Source: Otis tarda (lineage: Eukaryota > Chordata > Aves > Otidiformes > Otididae). Taken from it: a DNA stretch of 64,000 nucleotides. Where the stretch lies: positions 71,946,052-72,010,051 of the forward strand of contig CM048591.1 of assembly GCA_026413225.1 (NCBI GenBank). Direction: 5' to 3'. Shown piece after piece: positions 23,352 to 36,165 of this stretch. How positions within the stretch are numbered: the stretch's first letter is position 1; every line of letters starts with the position of its first letter. The notes under the pieces were generated by a model. It made no database searches, was not told where the DNA came from, and saw nothing but the letters and a program-made list of their open reading frames with translations. The position numbers and the translations under genes are program-made.

Positions 23352-25861
23352 CCTTGCATAGCTACCCACTATAAATCATCTCACTGTTTAGCAGGACTTG
23401 ACATATCTTGTCACTTTCTATGCCACTAATGAATATAATGTATAAACGTTTGTACAAAACCTGCAGTGTTGCCTGTAGTACACCATAGAACTAAACAGAA
23501 TATAAGATTACAATGAACTATTTAGAAACTGTCTTTTATTATTGTTGTGTTTTACGATACTCTCTTCCTACTTTCTTCCTTCTAAATAACATAGCAGTGG
23601 AGCAATTTCAGAAGGCAAAACTCAAATAATTAAAACAAAAAAAAATCATTTATTTGCATTCCCTGAAGGAACATTAACACTGACTTACTTTAGTCATGGC
23701 AACAGATTAGAGAGTGTGTACATAACAGCTCAGATAGGAGCACCTAAAATACACCCTGAAGAGCAATGGCGAGCCTTTATGAATTGTAGAGGATCTTTGG
23801 GTTGCAGCTAGTGTAACTGAAAGCAGCCATGAGCAGATTCTGCTTTCTGTGCCAGCCCGCATTTCTGAACCAGGAACAGAAGATAGTATCACAGAAATGT
23901 ATTTTAATAATTCTGTCTTGAAGTGGCTAACTTTACGTCAAAAATAAATAGTTGTTCTCTGTCAGGTTGTTGTCTGTTTACATGACACTCTTTCTTTATT
24001 CTTTTATGTCTCCTTTGGTAGAAAAGAACTGGCAATCTTCACTTTGATTCCCTTTGTCTTTACAGCAAAACACTCCTAAAAGCTGGGAATGTTTGTGTCA
24101 TGAGTATTGTATGATAGATTAATGTTTTTTCTACATGACAAAGGCTAATGGTGTCTGAAGTTACCTATTTCTAAGGTCATTTTTTCATCTGCATTCTGAT
24201 TAGATCATAGCCACTAGCTGGAGACCCCTATTTGCAGATTTGAAATCCAGATGGACAGTGACGAGAACTTCTCTGAAGTTCTTTGTGCTCAGCTCTTTAA
24301 GAGATTCATTTAAAGTTTCTAGCTATGAAAGGAACTTTATTACTGCTCTAACTGCTGGATTTTGAGGTAGGGACACTCATCATGCTTCCTAAAATAAGCT
24401 GTTCTCAGACTTTCCCTCAAGCCAAAAGAGTGGAATTACTGAAGCTTTTCCTCTAAGAAGTCTGCAAGTTTCTCATTTGTTCTTGGGAGATTAAACCTTT
24501 CACTCCCAAAGAATTTTTAAGAAAATGTGACAAACCAGTGTCTGGCTCTTTGTAAAAGCTCAGGAAGTTTTAATTAGAATAGTGCTGGGATGGCAATGAC
24601 ACTAAGAGTTTTGAAAGAACCAAGAGGATACGAAGGATTTACATAGGCTAAAATTAATATTTTTTTTCTCTTTAGTTTCCCAGTATGATGCTTTATAACA
24701 CTTTTACAAGATTTTGATCACCATTTCTAATATTCCAGAAACTTTGTTAACTTGATTTTCATGGTGGTGCATTCAGTGCTTATTTTTCCACTTGCAGTAT
24801 TTGCAAATTCTTTCTTTTCTTCAGCCACACTCATTGCCACAATGAAAAGAAATATGTTCCGAAGACACTGAAATTATTTTGCCATCTGACTTGTGGATCA
24901 CTGCAGGCTTTCATAGTTGTAAAAGGAAATCCACAGAGAGGAGCAAAAATAAATAAATTTGGAATGAGTTTCTCGTGCAGTCTCCCTGCTGGTTCCAAAA
25001 CGTTCTGGTCCTACTGATACCTTCAAGATGAAACTATAAACATACTTTTAATTGTCAGATAGGAAAGCAATATCCGAATGAGAACTTTATGAACTTGTAC
25101 ACGACCAATGTTCTCTCCTCCTCACTCCACTAGACATACGTCCACAACACAAGATAAGCAGCCTCTGGCACTTGGTTCTGAGTTGTGAAGTGAAATGAAT
25201 TATATGACAAAGCAGGCACTGCAAAGTTGGCAGTGACAGATTCCAGTGGAACACGGGTTAGAAATTTTGAAACTTGATTGTTATCTTCGCTGTATGTTTT
25301 CCTCCTAGCTTCCAGCAGTCTCATTCTGACACTGCACAGTCCAACAGTCTTTGGCATTGCCTGAACTGAAGTACTTTTGAAGCACTCAAATAGGAGAAGA
25401 CAGCCTGTTGTTTGCAGAAATTGCAAGTATCCAAGTGGTTGAGGAATCTATTGTGTTTTCCTCTCTTTCTGTTTGATGTGATTATAGGTGATCTTGGTTC
25501 ATATGGAAACCTAGTGCCCAAGACATACATTTAACCCATCATGCTTGCAATTCAGAAAGAAAATTTGCTTCCCTTTTAAAAAAACATCAAATCCCAAAAT
25601 AATCAATATGTATGACTTACTTTATATACAGACAATTAAGAAAACAGACCTTTTCTTCCAGCAGAAATCAAGTGATCGAGGTTTTGGTTGCTAACAATAG
25701 CTTTAATTATTCCTTTTTTTTTCAGCTCTCTACTATATTGTAATATACATGACACAAAATCAGTAAACAGATCTTTGAAGATTCTAATAACCACAACCTT
25801 TTTGCTACGAAGTCTATCATAACTGTGTTTGCTTGTATAAATAAGGCACTAAAGGCCCCAA

Positions 25862-25953
25862 AGGCCCCAGTTCACAAAGATATTTACATGTTCAGCCTTC
25901 ATTGATTTCAGTGGGAATTAGAGGGAACTGAATACTTTGGTTGAACTGGACCT
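25862..25953. repeat. palindromic amniote MITE, copy 2 (both arms visible)
   Basis: The left arm starts GGCCCCAGTTCACAAAGATA and the right arm ends ATACTTTGGTTGAACTGGACC. Each is close to the reverse complement of the other. The centre, TCATTGATTTCAGTGGGAAT, matches the CATTGACTTCAATGGGAGT centre of a palindromic repeat seen widely in turtles, crocodiles and birds. This copy is diverged but keeps the full hairpin plan. The base AAGGCCCCA is tandemly doubled at its left edge (25852-25869). Confidence 0.65.
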
Positions 25954-28190
25954 GTTGTTTCTCTTGTCTTCTCTTAATAGCAAAAGACATGCTTAGTCAC
26001 TACCATTCTGAAAATGTAAAAAAACAAACTCCAGGAAACTCAAGTATAAGTACAGTGGAAATTATCTGAAAATCGTTGTTTTAGTGGGTATTTTTCATGC
26101 GGTGGATGCTTTTGTAAGAGGGAAAAACTCAACAAAATATGAAGAATTAAGATGAAAATGAGAACTAAATTATTAATATAACAAAGTACTGCTGCTTTCT
26201 CTGTGCAGACATTTCCAGGTCTATCGGATTTTCTCTCATTGTTCTGCATAAATTGCTTCTGACTATACAATGGGCTTCAGCAGGGCCATAGCTTTCAGGC
26301 TCTTGATTTTTCATAATTCACTCAAATGCCAGCTCAATGACATTAAGTGGAAAAATAGAAAAAAAAATGCCTTCACTTTTCCACAGAAACAATTTTGAAA
26401 ATCCATTTACATGGAAAATAAAGAGGCATTAAACCCAGTGCAAATCTGCAGCTGAATACAAAAATCTGAAAGCATAATATTTTATTTTTCCAGATAACAC
26501 AATACAAACTGTTATTTACTGCCTGAAAGGGCTGAAGAGTTCTGAGTTCCATGGAAGAGGGCTGTTTTTCTAATTTACAGTGTGGTAAAATAACTAGCTA
26601 AAAAACCACTTTTTTTTTTTTCTTTTTAAGAGAATAAACCTTAAACAGAAGCCTTCGTGAGAGACTTGTAAAAAGTAAAGTAATAATGTTTGTTAAATAG
26701 CCTTTCATTTTTGTTCATTCATGTTAATGCTTCTCTAATAGTTTAGTTCCTGAAATCGTGTTCTAAGATTTTCGCTCCTACAAACCATTTACCACTTGCC
26801 AAGCTGCAGTGCTCAAGTGAGTGTTCTGTAAGATGTTTTGCTGAATAATGTTATGAACAACACAGTTAAGGCAGGAGAATAGCATTTTTTTATACTAAGA
26901 GGAAAATAGCTAATCCATGTCAGCCGGGTAAAAGAAAACAGAAAAGACATTTAGTAATATTGCAAGTATTTAATAAAACTATGCAAAGTGTCTAACCAGG
27001 AGATCTCAGAGGGCATGAACCTGTCTGACTGATAGTAGTGAAAGTATATTTTAGTGGTTTAGGTAAGTCCTCCAACTATCTAATCACAAAACGTCACATA
27101 AAAGTTAAAGAGTGTTGATTGCTTTGAAGGTCAAAAAAGTTATGGCTTTTTCCTTGCTCTTGTGCCAGGTGGACATTTTTGTTACAAGATTATTTACATA
27201 TATTGCTAGGAAAATTGAATTTGTACACCTACAACACTGGAGAAGTATGGGTGTAGTATTTTGTAAGGCACCTTGAGGTAATGTCAAAAGACTTGACAGA
27301 TAAAAGAGCTCTGTATCTTGGCTTTTCCTTGAAGGACCCAAAGAATGTGATCTTGTCAGGTTTTAAACTCAGCCTTGTGTGTTGGACAACTTTTGGCAAT
27401 AGGTCACATGAAGCATAAAGAAGAGTGCTTTCAAAGATACACCGAAAGTCAGTATCAGCACCCTGATGAAATTCCCAAAACTTTCAGTGTTGCATGTTCA
27501 CAAAATTAATTTCTGTCAGTATAAAAATTCTATGTGTATTCCAGATGAATTTAATCCCTGACTAAGAAGAAAAGAAAATTTCCAAACTCTGAGAGAAGGA
27601 ACTCCATCACCCCGCAAAAAAAAACCAAAAACCAAACAAACCACAAACCCTGACTTTCATACAAATATTTTTTCACAAAAGTTATCATCAACCATTAATA
27701 TTCATATCAACAAAATATGGAATTGTCTCCTAATGACAAGTGAAAAATACCTATAACACTAAGGAACAAGATACTCTATGTGCCTTGCTGGGATATTGCT
27801 TCAACCAACTGAGAAATGGACATATCCCATGATGACACATACATAATAATATTTGTTGTGATTATAGAGTGGTGTCATGCTAATACTAGAAAACTGAAAA
27901 CTTAAACCCAAAACCTTAAAAGTTAAAAGTGTATTCTCTATCAATAACAGGAGATAGAATATTAAAATACAATAAGTTGATGAAGACTATCTTGATTTGA
28001 TGATTGTCTTAATAGTGCTTTCTTCATGGAAAACGGTGACCCCAACATGGTTTCAAAATTTCCTTTCTGTTATTCTTTCACATCAAATAATTTTTAGAGA
28101 CAATTTTTGTTTCAGTTCATCCCCCTAGTCCCTTATGATCTTCTGAATTATGATGAAATCTGTGATTTTAAAATAAAGTCTTGCCAATTT

Positions 28191-28232
28191 GTTTTTTTTG
28201 TTTGTTTGGTTTTTTTTTTTTTTTTTTTTTTT
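28191..28232 (+). repeat. long poly-T / (TTTG) run
   Basis: A run of T interrupted by G, ending in about 22 consecutive T. It may be the A-tail of a retroposed sequence on the minus strand, but I see no retroposed body beside it. Confidence 0.8.
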
Positions 28233-29124
28233 ATGGTACACCCACTTATAGTGTGATAGTGCAGGAAGCCTAGCTCTCATGTATGAAGAGAAGCCTACAG
28301 ATTCTGATGTGTGTTTCACACCAGCTAGGATATTAGAATGTAGCAGTTTGACATGTTTTCTTTTATATTTAAGCAGTTTTTCTAATATGCATGGTCATCA
28401 TTATTTAGCCAAGGATTGCTATGGACAGGTATTGAGTACACCATTGCTTAAATTTAGAAGAAATCTCAAAATTAAGACGTTTTCAGGCAGAACATATAAA
28501 AGTTCATCAGAGCTTATGTCTGACTCCATCCAGATTGAAATAATAGCTACATGCAAGCAATGTAAATCAGGACATGGAAAATTCCTCTCGTATTTCTCTG
28601 TCTGCAGCAGGAATCAGCCCTCAATAGTCATAATTTTCAAGTAGGGTTGCTTAAAGTTAACAACCTAAGCTACTAGTTAAATGACATGATAACATTTCTA
28701 AACCCAAACACGAGCAATTCTTTTAATAGTTTGCCAAACAATATATTTTGTGATATTTCAAGAGTTTGAGAGTAATGACAAATGGCCTACAAAAGACATA
28801 ATCTTTAGAAAGATTCTTCAGTTCTCTCAAAAGACCTAACTGTCACCATTCATGAATAGATGCTGCTAAGCTTTCCCAAATTACTTCAGCCAATGGTGTG
28901 ATCTATAATACTGAAAAACCTGCCTCGGTCAAGTTTTTCTAACTTTTGTGTTTTCCAGCTTATTTTCCTTCTGCCTCAGAAAACTACAGTGAAAGCTACC
29001 ACCACTGTGATTTTTTTTTGGTGGGATATAAATATCTCACACTGGGACCCTGGCACAGTAACAAAGGCCCAGGGTCCACAGATCCTGTGTGACACTGAAA
29101 AAAAATACATGATGGGCTGCGTTA

Positions 29125-29433
29125 GTGTATTTCTTGGCACATAAGAGCACAGAAAATGGACATGACAGCAGCTTCCACTCAGTCATACATAGCACAGGTG
29201 GCAGCTGCTCCAACAATTTCCACTTCTCACTCTGCTTTGCTTTTCCCAGCAGTGGCAATGGTAAAAGTACCATGACTCAAGCTTTCAAAAGCATGAACCT
29301 CTGGAGAAATCTGGCACAAAATGCTATTGCACCATTTCAGCTGAAGGCAAAGCAATTGCTGCCTGCAATGGTGCATTTCTACCTTGATGGTCTATTTAGA
29401 GAAATTGGAAACTCACCATCTGAAAACCTGTAA
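29125..29433 (+). other. unrecognised open frame of 102 codons
   Basis: The frame begins with a non-ATG (GTG-type) start and ends with the stop in CTGTAATAAAAAC, so an AATAAA overlaps the stop region. Its peptide includes SSGNGKSTMTQAFKSMNLW and a C-terminal part, LPAMVHFYLDGLFREIGN. The GNGKST string resembles half of a P-loop, but the glycine or alanine required four residues before GK is missing. An antisense frame is also open. There is no homology I can name and it is probably a chance frame. Confidence 0.12.
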
Positions 29434-32400
29434 TAAAAACTTTCCACTACTCTGATCTTGCCAGTTTAGGCAGTTGGATTGCTCACTTGCATGTCAACAA
29501 ACATATCAATGTTTAGCACGAATGGATATGTTTAGCATGGCAGGAAATACTTTAACAGACAAGAGATTCAGATTGCTACTGCAAGATGCAGAGCATCTGG
29601 TGGATACGAAAGTGAACTTGCCAAGAATGAATTAGAAATGTGCATATAGTTCCGAAGTTGCTTTTTTGCTGGCTTATAATTCAGAAGGTGACCAAAGTAT
29701 ATTCCCCTGTATGGTAGCAGTTAGAAACTCAGACCTTCTCTTCCATGTTTGCCCCATTTGATGCTCAATTTAGTATGTTTTACTCTATCATAATTTATGG
29801 GCTGGATTAGCCCACAATCTCTCGTTGTTACATCAAGGTAAACACTAATGATGCTTTTTTTTTTAATTAAAATTGAAGAGTCACACTTAAAAATATGATA
29901 CCCACGTTTTGAAATTTGAACAACCAAATAGTATTTGTTAAACAAAAGGAGATCTGCATTTTGTCTTGAAATTAATCCGTTCTCATAACAACACCTTCCA
30001 CAATTGGGTTTGATGCCTACTGCAGCTTTGGACCATCCTAGATTCATTGTAAAAGCAGCAATAATAACAAAGAAAAGAGGGTTTTTTTTAGAAGTACTTG
30101 ATTATTGACAATATATGGTCTAGCGAAATACCACTGTGGTAATAACAAGAAAGTGTGTCTCCTGCAGGTTTGAGTTGGATGAGTTCCATTATGATATTGA
30201 ATCTCTCATTTGTTACAGTTTGTAGTACATTCTGGGAGTTACACTTTAATTTTTCTTGCATTATACTGCCCAATATATTACCATAATTTATAAATTTCTG
30301 TAAGCTTAAGGTGTTCTACCACAGATAAGCAAAATTAATCTACAATATAAAGAATATAAATTATATATCTGTCATTAAGTAATGAACAAAAGACATAAAT
30401 AGATAAACAAGATGTTTAAAAGTAGGTCTCCTGTTCCTGCTTTTTGGTCTGTGACAGTCTGTTTGACTGTAATGCCTATTATGGAACCTAGCTGATCTGT
30501 GTGATGAGAAGAAAGAGTACATCAAAGGAAGGTTGTGGCCGTGGTAATCTAGAGAAAACAAATTTTCTGAGTATATTGATCAGTAAAAGAGAATGTGGAT
30601 TTGGGACAACTAAACTCTCACTTGTCTTGAGACAACGTAAATAGAATTTAAACAATTCAACTTGGTATTCAGTACAATCAAGTATTTCAAATGCCAGTCC
30701 CTGCCTCCCTCCCCCGAAAAATTATTCACTGCAAAACTCAGTTTATTGTTTATCACCTCAGCAACAGAGCAAGAGGAAAAGAATATAGAGCAAAATGATG
30801 ACAACAGTATTGCTTGCCTGGTAGCTGAAGCATACACCACTGTAAGGGTTTAATTACTGCTTATTTATCAATGGGACTAATTATTTTTTTCTTTCTGTTC
30901 TTATGAGCAACAAAGCATCAATGAGATTTTAAAGTGGATTTGGAGAAGGCAAAAACAATGACTCAATGAACAAGCTCAGTCAAAACACAAAAGACATAGG
31001 GGAATCATGAAAGAAACTGTGACATTAGTGTCTGTGTGGGAAATGCATGTATTAACTTCATAGAATTTTCTTTCCATAAAGAGTTTTTATAATATGGTGA
31101 CTTGAAGGCCAGTATGAATAGTTAGATTTTGATCCACCACCCAGGACTTCTAGGCTTTTTGTGTTGATGTATTTGAGTTCTCAACAATAATATAGAACAA
31201 TGGCTGATTTTTTTCTTTCTTTTGATGCGTACATGTTCACTACAAAAATAATTGATTGACAATTTTTGAAAAGAAAATGGAAACTACTAAAGAGTAATAA
31301 ATCCAGGTGAATTCTCATACAAAATATTTTATCAGATTTGTTTACCTTACAAAACCCCAAACTTCATGGGATTTATTTTCTCTAAACTACATAAAATACT
31401 GCTATTAAATGAAAATACTGTCATACAGTAAATCAGTATACCTGCTGTTCTATTCAAACACGTAGTCTTTTCAGGTGGATAATATTCCTAGGTGTGACAG
31501 TGTAAATCAGGAACTTTATTAGAGTAATTGTAAATGTATGTTGAGAAAACAATGCAGATAAGGTCTTTGGAATCCAAAACTCTGTATCTGTATGTCACAT
31601 GTGCATTGCTATTTTTTTCACCACAATGTATTTTATCAAAATAGTCTACTTATCTGTGAAACAGTCCGCTTTTATTTACAAGATCACATGTTTTGTATTA
31701 TACTCATGTGGATAGTAGTGACTGCATTCCTAAGTGCACTAACATGGTATGTGTCCCTGTCCTTTAATTTCTGTCTCTACCATGATCTCAGAGGAATCTT
31801 AAGAACAATCATCATAATATTTCTTACAACACTGTGTGTAAGAGAGGAGGAAATACTAAAATTGGCAACAGGCACCTCTGTACCCCATCAAAGAAGAGAC
31901 TGTGGTTGGAAGGAGGTGAGATTTATTGTGTCATTTTTTTTCCTTTAAAGTAGTTTTTTAAAGCTGTCTTCAGATGTCACTCTTTCAGTTGGAATTAGTC
32001 TGGACTTTCATAGAGAAATCAACAATTTTCCTGTCTTTACGTGATTCCAGGATCTAAAGTGCTAGAATTGGTGCTTCAATTACATGATTACTGCACTTCT
32101 GGCTTATTATTTTTTCTTTTCTTTTTTTTTTTTTTTTCCTGCGTATTTCAGTGCCCTGTTCAAAGTTCAGGTATTCAATCAGGTCTACAATTTTCATTTA
32201 ATGAACAAAAAAATGTTTGCTCTGTTTCATACAGCACTATTTGTTCAGTGTTTCTGTTGGAAAAATATCTGTTAAAATGGGATATTTCTTGACTAACAGC
32301 TACCGAAAAATCTTACTTGTTCAGCTATATCAGGAATACTGGCCACAAAGAGATGTAGTATGGATTTGAATTTAATCCAAAATTCCTCATAAAAACTTCT

Positions 32401-34247
32401 CAAGAGAAATGAATACAGCAGTCCTTTCAAGGTGCAGTTATTAAGTCAAGCCTGTTCAAACTGAAGTGAACTCTGACATGGGCAGATTGAAAGCTTTCAC
32501 AGCGAGACTTCCCATGACATGACTGCCATTTTAAATCCTCTATGTTAGGGCTGGACAGTTCTAGTTTGCAGCCATCTGACCCAGCCTCCTGTTTATGATA
32601 AATCTGTCGATTCCAAGGTTTAAAGATAATTGAGACTGTTCATAATTTCTTATTTAATGCTAGGTTCTGCCCCATCCTTCATAGAAGCACAGGAGAAAAG
32701 AGAAATTATTCATACTTTGTTCTCCATTAGAAAGAAGCTGCCATGTCCTCACCTTGTGTATGGAAATGAGTCAGCCCATCGCTGTCTCTCCTTCCTTGTC
32801 ACATGCTTTGCAGTGCAACTCTAGATGTGCATTTGGGACTGTACACAGTGACAGAAACAGATCTATTTCAATTTAATTGCTTCTAGAGACAGTGGAAGGA
32901 ACCTGTTCCAAGGGCATTATAATGATGCAAAGTGAATTCTCTGTCTTTTTGTTTCCCCAGATCTTCCAGCTGTCTGCCCATGGCCTGCACCAAGAATTAT
33001 AAGTAATAGTACTCTAGTGAATGTCTTCTGGGGACAAACTGGGTTGTTTGAGGGCAAGATGATCACTAGCCTCTCCTCTATGCTATTTAAAAGATGCGTA
33101 TGGAGCAGCATATGGAGCAGGACAAGGCAGAGAAGCAACATGAAAGGAAAAAAAGGAAGATGTTAGAAGTTTTTAAAAAGTAATCTGATTAGAAAGGGAG
33201 TTCAGCTGAATAAACTAAATGTTTACTGGATTGACCTTTTGTTCTTCCCCACTTTTTCATTTTTTTGAAATTTCTACGAACTGCGCTCTCATTCTTTTTG
33301 AGCTCAAATGTTTGCTTTCTGTAAAAAGCCTAAACCATTATGCAGTTGTGTAAAACTGTTTTGGATAATCGGCCTAAATCTGTTTAAATCCCATTTGCCT
33401 CATAATGATATATTATACATGGTTATGACATTGTGTCCACTTTCTCTCTGTTCCATTTTGCTGTACGAAGGCTTTATTGTGGGGTGTTTTGTTGGTTTGT
33501 TTTTTTTTTTAAGTACGGCAGGGATCTAAACAGACATTTTGCTTAAAGAAAATTAGACAATTAACTTCTTAAGCTAACATTTCCATAGAATTGTCTTAAG
33601 TAAAAATAATTTAAATCTATTCAAATCAACAGTGGCAAGAAAATCAATCTTCTTTTGTGACCTTTCAGCTTATTTTTCACCTTCAGCTTGGCCATGTGTC
33701 AACACAACTGCTGCTTTTCAAAGATTTTGGTCCTATTGTGATCTTGAGTACTTACAAGTAATATCTTGTTTTTCCCCACTGATCCTTTGTGGAGTTCAAT
33801 GAGTATGTATACTGTGTGGCATTCAGGCTTTTGTTGGCACCATAGCAACAGTAGAGAGAGATCTAGGTGAATATAGAAAATATTTTGAACTTTGAATATG
33901 GCAGACAGGATGCTTGGTGTTCTCACCAAACATGGGAATAGAACAACAACCTAGGAGTAGATTTTCCACTGAATACACTGGAGAGGTGACAGCCTTCACC
34001 CTATTGAAGTGCTAAAGTGCTTTCATTTCTAGAAAGTGTACAATACGTACGGCTCTGCATTCTGCTTATTGTTAGTGCTCCCATTGCTTACAACTCTGAA
34101 AAAGCTACTCATTGTCTCTTGTGCTCTCAGTGCTTCAAACTAAGGACACAAAGGAAGCTGGAGGGGCTCAAGCCCTTGATTCACTAGGGCTGAATAACAT
34201 TACTGTAGCAATTTATTTTTTACCACTACAGATGACTCTCAAGCTGA

Positions 34248-36165
34248 TAATCATGGAATCATAGAATGATTTGGATCGGAAAGGACCTTAAAGATCATCT
34301 AGTTCCAACCCCCCTGCCATTTGCAGGGGCACCTTCAACTCAACAAGGTCACTCAAAGCCCCATCCAATCTAGCCTTGAACACTTCCAGGGATGAAGCAT
34401 CCACAGCTTCTCTGGGAAACCTGTTCCAGTGCCTCATCACGCTTACAGTAAAGAATTTCTTCATTTTATCTAATCAAATCCACACTCTTCCAGTTTAAAG
34501 TTACTACCTCTTGTCCTGTCACTACATGCCCATGTCAAAAGTCCCTCTCCAGTTTTCTTGTAGGCCTCCCCTTTAGGCACCAGAAGGCTGCTATAAGGTC
34601 ATCTGGGATCCTTGTCTTCTTCAGGCTGAACAGCCCCAACTCTTTCTCAGCTTGGAGAGAGAGGTGGGGTGCTCTGCCTCTGATTATCTTCGTGTCTCTC
34701 CTCTGGACTCTTTTCAACAGGTCCCTATCCTTATGTTGGGGGCTCCAGAGGTGGACATGGTAATCTAGATGGGGTCTCACGGGAGCTGAGTAGAGAGGGA
34801 GAATCACTTCCTGCAACCTACTGGTCACACTTCTTTTGGTGCAGCTCAAAATGTGGTTGGCTTTCTGGACTCATATTGAGCTTCTCGTGAACCAACACAC
34901 CCAAGTCCTTCTCCTCAGAGCCAATCTCAGTCCATTCTGAACTCAGTCTGTATTTGTGCTTGGACTTGTTCTGACCCATGTGCACTTGGCCTTATTGAAC
35001 TTCATGAGATTTGCACAGACCCACCTCTCCAGCCTGTCAAAGTCTCTTTGGATTGCATGCCTTCCCTCCAGTGTGTTGACCACACCACACAGCTTGGTGC
35101 CGTCTGCAAAATTGCTGAGGGTACATTCAGTCCCACTGTCCATGTTACCAGGAAAGATGTGAAACAGAGCCTATCCCAATACCAACCTCTGAGAAATGTC
35201 ACTCATCATTGATCTCTACTTGGACATCTACCTGTTGACCGTAGGTCTTTGAGTGTGAATATCCATCCAATTCCTTATCCATCAAGTGGTCTATCCATCA
35301 AATCCATGTCTTGTCAGTTTAGAGCAAGGGTGTCATGCAGGGCAGTGTCAAATGTTCTGTACAAGTCCAGGTGGACAACATCAGTTGCTCGTCCCTTATC
35401 TGACAGCACAATAACCTTGTTGTAGAAGGCCACCAAATAGGTCAGGTAGGATTTGCCCTTACTGAAGCCATGATAACTGTCACCGATGACCTCCTTATCT
35501 TCTGTGTGCCTTAGGACAGTTTCCAGTAGGATCTACTCCATGGTCTTGCCAGGCATAGAGGTGAGAATGACTGGCCTGCAGTTCCCGAGGTCTTCTTTTT
35601 TTTCCCTTTTTAAAAATGGGGGTTATTTTTCTGCTTTTCTAGTCAATGGGAACCTCACTGTACTGCCATGACTTCTCAAATATGATGGACACTGGCTTGG
35701 TAACTTCATCTGCCAGTTCTCTCAGGACACACAGATGCATCTCATCAGGTCGCCTGGACTTGTGCACCTTCAGGTTCTTTAGATGGTCTCAAATCTGTTC
35801 TTTTACAAAGAGTGGTTCTGCTTTTTCCCAGTCCCTGCCTTTGCCTTCTGTGACTTGGGCGACATGGCTAGAGTACCTGCCGGTGAAGACTGAGGCAAAA
35901 AAGTCATTGAGTACCTCAGCCTTCTCCATGTCCCAGGTAACAGGTCTTGTCTGTCCTTCCAGAGAGGACCGACATTTTCCCTAGTCTTCCTTTTATCCCT
36001 GACGTACCTATAGAAACTTTTTGTATTGCCCTTGACGTCCCTGACCATATTTACATCTATCAGGGCTTTGGCTTGCCTAATCTGACCCCTGGGTGCTCAG
36101 ACAAAGTCTCTGTATTCCTCCCAGGCTACTTGTCCTTGCTTCCACCCTCTATAGGTTTCCTAGGT
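34248..36165 (-). mobile_element. CR1 LINE, copy 3 (minus strand, most 5'-extended)
   Basis: Read on the minus strand, this is the longest CR1 copy here, about 1.9 kb. Its 3' end is at the left, with ATTCTATGATTCCATG in the tail near 34254-34270 and the conserved 3' UTR beside it. Its 5' end near 36165 lies in the linker between endonuclease and reverse transcriptase, where a region resembling WKQGQVAWEEY and then [19 protein letters not shown] can be read. Its 3' UTR differs slightly from copies 1 and 6, so it may belong to another subfamily. Confidence 0.96.
34535..36160 (-). pseudogene. CR1 ORF2 remnant on minus strand
   Basis: Pieces of ORF2 are visible in order on the minus strand. The linker, [19 protein letters not shown], lies at about 36042-35980, with a frameshift soon after GPLWKD. 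A reverse transcriptase segment follows, in which the conserved tryptophan codon in a DW pair has become TAG near 35648. The motif A region (LDLYRTFDT, near 35370) is followed quickly by a TGA. The motif C region reads NFADGTK, so the second catalytic aspartate is glycine (near 35110). A deletion near 34880 removes the end of the palm/thumb segment. The C-terminal part contains RSVTSRLQEVILPLYSA and LWSPQHKDRD. It is clearly inactive. Confidence 0.9.

Larger units (their letters stand above)
18888..25861. other. AT-rich non-coding stretch
   Basis: No gene is recognised. It contains an AAAC-type low-complexity run (18953-18985), a SINE-like relic (19049-19122), a pyrimidine tract (22019-22080) and two tiny tandem duplications (21298-21321 and 23330-23351). 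Confidence 0.6.
25954..34247. other. AT-rich non-coding stretch
   Basis: No recognised gene. It includes long T runs (28191-28232 and near 32108-32136) and two open frames of about 100-120 codons (28279-28644 and 29125-29433) without recognisable domains. A short exon-like segment near 31791-31917 ends at a GTGAGA donor. About 26300-26560 has few simple repeats and several TAAT or ATTA cores, but nothing assignable. Confidence 0.55.

Noticed and set aside
29235..29275. P-loop-like GNGKST string in an open frame
   Set aside because: The first conserved residue of the Walker A motif is missing, and the frame has no other nucleotide-binding features.
31791..31917. Exon-like block ending at GAG|GTGAGA
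   Set aside because: The acceptor is weak and the first part of the peptide is an IIII-rich chance-like hydrophobic run.
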